Source: Vibrio harveyi NBRC 15634 = ATCC 14126 = KCTC 12724
Lineage (GTDB): Bacteria > Pseudomonadota > Gammaproteobacteria > Enterobacterales > Vibrionaceae
Assembly: GCF_001591145.1 (NCBI RefSeq)
Contig: NZ_BCUF01000008.1
Coordinates: 78,846-142,845, forward strand
Length of the DNA: 64,000 bases
Direction of reading: 5' to 3'
Positions 62,163 to 64,000 of the stretch are shown piece by piece (the stretch's first letter is position 1; each line of letters opens with the position of its first letter). A program made the position numbers and the translations under genes. The notes beneath the pieces are model-generated. The model made no database searches. It worked only from the letters and a program-made list of their open reading frames with translations, and was not told the DNA's origin.

Positions 62163-62813
62163 TTAAAAGTTGAAGTTAACGCCTAGCTCCACACTATTTT
62201 CTTCACTTACCTTCGTGGAACCTGGAGAGACTCTATGTTCACCAAATGTGTATTTCACGTAAGGTTCAACCCACTTTGGTTTTAATGTAATTCGCACTTC
62301 ATGGTTTGTACGATGACCGCCCTCCGTGAGCTTTTTATCGTAGTTATAAGCATAGCCGAGGCTGACAAATTCAATTGGTGTATAACTTGCCCCGATGGTG
62401 TTTTTCCATTCTCTTGTTGTATTTTCGAATGCCGGAAATGACTTACCAATAGCGCTTTTTCTCCATTCGTGAGAGCTATTGGCATAAACCATCCAATCTT
62501 CACCCAACGCTGTTCCAGTAAATACGCCGGCGTCATACACATCAAACAAATCAGCACGTCCGTAACTCACAAAAGCCTCGGTATAAAACTGTCCCAGCAT
62601 GACACCATATCCAGTCCCAAGTTCTAGGTAACCAGTCGAGTCGATTTCCGCTGAAATATTCCACTCTTCCGTTGCTTGTAAGTAGCCGCTGGCAGTGACA
62701 ATCCATTCATCATCTGTATTGGATACGTCCAATCCAAACTCTGGCATTTTATAGTCAGCGGAAAAACACGGGACAGCAAAGAGCGCGCAAAGCAGTGTCA
62801 AAGATTTATTCAT
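62163..62813 (-). CDS. Outer-membrane beta-barrel protein
   Basis: A 216-residue exported protein. The signal peptide ends near CFSA (~19). The mature chain alternates polar and aromatic residues in ~8-10 strands and finishes with SVELGVNFNF, the C-terminal Phe signature recognised by the Bam machinery. It has the size of OmpW/oligogalacturonate-porin (KdgM)-like barrels; the KdgM-like pattern (EVRITLKPKWVEPYVKYTFGEH in outline) is weakly suggestive. A 24-residue membrane peptide is coupled downstream, and a lipoprotein gene lies upstream on the same strand. Confidence 0.8.
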   Translation of the reverse strand: MNKSLTLLCALFAVPCFSADYKMPEFGLDVSNTDDEWIVTASGYLQATEEWNISAEIDSTGYLELGTGYGVMLGQFYTEAFVSYGRADLFDVYDAGVFTGTALGEDWMVYANSSHEWRKSAIGKSFPAFENTTREWKNTIGASYTPIEFVSLGYAYNYDKKLTEGGHRTNHEVRITLKPKWVEPYVKYTFGEHRVSPGSTKVSEENSVELGVNFNF

Positions 62814-62848
62814 TGGAGAGACCTGTGAAGAAGAGTTAAAACAAAAAA

Positions 62849-62875
62849 AGGAGCCACTTTATTCAAGCGGCTCCT
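62849..62875 (-). terminator. Terminator of the HPIE lipoprotein gene
   Basis: AAGGAGCC / GGCTCCTT stem with TTTTTTTG tail on the minus strand, between the lipoprotein stop and the outer-membrane gene start. Confidence 0.88.
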
Positions 62876-62900
62876 TGCTACTTACCCTTATGCGATTAGC

Positions 62901-63857
62901 TTACGAACGCTCAACGCGGTCGCGAATCGCTCTTTTTATTTGCTGACGTTGCTCTTGTGACAGAGATTGAACCTTTTGTTTCAGCTCTGCACGCTGTTCT
63001 TTGGTTAACTCATTTGCAGGAAGATTTACTGGACCTTCGATCGGGTGACCAATTTCCGGCTCGATTGGGTTAACTGGCGACGGCAGTTCAATTGGATGCA
63101 TTGGCACACCTTCAATTGGATGGCTAATATCCGGGCGATTCGTAACGCCTGCGAATAAACGACCATCTTCATTACGGAATACGACTTCTGTACCATCTTC
63201 TAAGCGTACGATGTAGTTATCACCCTCTTTTGAAGTGTGTCCGACAATCTCACCGTCTTCATTTCGAATCTCACTACCATTAACGGTGTAAGAGGCACCC
63301 GAATCACCAACGGCAATGTTTATCGTGCCTGTTTCGTCTTTACTGATGAACACATGGTTGCCATTATCACCAACGATAACCGCAGCGCCTTCAAGCTCGA
63401 TGATGTCACCATATGTAGGAACAACACCGCCTCCGTAACCAGGATCTACATCTTCTTCAATAGGATGCTCGATCTTAGGTTTTACCTCTTCGACTACTAG
63501 ACGACCATCGTCAACAGATAAGTGAATAAAGCCTTTGTCATTCACAAACACCAATTCATTATTGCGAACTTCAATGTTACCAACTACGTTACCTGAAGCG
63601 TCTTTCACCACATCGCCGTCAGTGAAGTACAGCTCACCGCCAACGTTGAATACGGTGTTACCTTCTACGCCGCGAATAGCCACTGTGTTGTATTCGCCGT
63701 TGTCACCTTGAATTGCCATGCCATCAAAGTGCTCACCTTCGAAGGTTTGTACCGATGCAACTCCTGCAGGCTCACTTGGGGAGTCCGAAGAACCAGATGA
63801 TGAACAACCGGCTAGAAAAGACGCTGCGATAACTGCACTTAGTAATTTAACTTTCAT
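62901..63857 (-). CDS. Lipoprotein with duplicated beta domain and HPIE linkers
   Basis: A 318-residue predicted lipoprotein with lipobox LAGC (Cys18) and a Ser/Gly-rich tether. Residues ~51-134 and ~163-250 are two copies of a beta-rich unit: each begins near GDNG, has a GNVVG/GEIVG turn, a DGRL strand and ends in HPIE. HPIE recurs at 254-257 and 271-274 in a Pro-rich linker. The C-terminal ~35 residues are a charged helix (LTKEQRAELKQKVQSLSQEQ in outline). The protein is probably cell-surface or periplasmic. No family is recognised. Confidence 0.82.
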   Translation of the reverse strand: MKVKLLSAVIAASFLAGCSSSGSSDSPSEPAGVASVQTFEGEHFDGMAIQGDNGEYNTVAIRGVEGNTVFNVGGELYFTDGDVVKDASGNVVGNIEVRNNELVFVNDKGFIHLSVDDGRLVVEEVKPKIEHPIEEDVDPGYGGGVVPTYGDIIELEGAAVIVGDNGNHVFISKDETGTINIAVGDSGASYTVNGSEIRNEDGEIVGHTSKEGDNYIVRLEDGTEVVFRNEDGRLFAGVTNRPDISHPIEGVPMHPIELPSPVNPIEPEIGHPIEGPVNLPANELTKEQRAELKQKVQSLSQEQRQQIKRAIRDRVERS

Positions 63858-63974
63858 GATTTACTCTCTTAATTTGTCGAAATTCAGGGCTGCCTCTTGC
63901 AGATTCAGTGGACTCCCTGCCCGATGAAGAGAAGTATATTGAGCGGTGTTTTATTGCTCTAATCGCTTATAAGA

Positions 63975-63996
63975 AACCCGCCATTAACGGCGGGTT
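63975..63996 (-). terminator. Terminator for a minus-strand gene beyond the right edge
   Basis: AACCCGCC / GGCGGGTT stem with TTTCTTAT on the minus strand. It lies ~120 bases upstream of the lipoprotein start and probably ends the next gene outside the window. Confidence 0.65.
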
Positions 63997-64000
63997 ATTA

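Overview
This window looks like chromosomal DNA of a marine Vibrio of the Harveyi clade (V. alginolyticus / V. parahaemolyticus relatives). The main reasons are an intact luxP-luxQ autoinducer-2 receptor pair, a Qrr quorum-sensing small RNA carrying the invariant Qrr core, and a moderate-GC, tightly packed gene style. Species assignment is inference. I see no rRNA, tRNA, CRISPR array, insertion sequence, prophage or integron. The only repetitive element is one palindromic intergenic repeat (15042-15221).

Layout. 1-5.3 kb: DMT transporter (cut by the window edge), a PilZ protein and luxPQ. 5.5-9 kb: YceH/GIY-YIG pair, YeeX, MATE exporter. 9-15.6 kb: Gfo/Idh/MocA oxidoreductase, orphan hybrid kinase, long-form glyceraldehyde-3-phosphate dehydrogenase. 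15.6-21.8 kb: amino-acid export and regulator block (LysE, LysR, NTF2-like, Lrp, YjeH, MocR, PNPOx-like). 21.7-26.4 kb: an RstAB-like two-component system facing a secreted, lethal-factor-like but HExxH-less protein and a lipoprotein. This is the least described part of the window. 26.4-31.9 kb: AraC regulator, YiaW/YiaV-like pair, AarF kinase, MgtE. 31.9-35.3 kb: the Qrr RNA with tandem LuxO sites and a sigma-54 promoter, then codBA. 35.3-47.1 kb: mostly housekeeping genes, including a glycine-zipper lipoprotein, HD hydrolase, MFS-acyltransferase fusion, FMN riboswitch-ribB, Gpx, DsbA, SDR and a lone pseudopilin. 47.3-52.4 kb: a catabolic island of GntR regulator, FAD oxidoreductase, enolase-superfamily enzyme and BCCT transporter. 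52.5-57.3 kb: a second RstAB-like system, a lipoprotein, dgkA and eptA (lipid A modification with diacylglycerol recycling). 57.4-64 kb: oxidoreductase, GlxA-type regulator, cysteine hydrolase, a His-rich peptide with an MFS carrier, YccF, an outer-membrane barrel with a 24-residue membrane peptide, and a lipoprotein with an internal duplication.

How parts work together. LuxP and LuxQ feed phosphate toward LuxU/LuxO (not in the window). Phospho-LuxO with sigma-54 would switch on the Qrr gene about 27 kb away, so input receptor and output RNA lie in one segment. The second RstAB-like pair lies next to dgkA-eptA. EptA releases diacylglycerol when it transfers phosphoethanolamine, and DgkA can recycle it. 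The GntR island couples a presumed uptake system for a quaternary ammonium compound with two enzymes whose active-site residues depart from well-known relatives.
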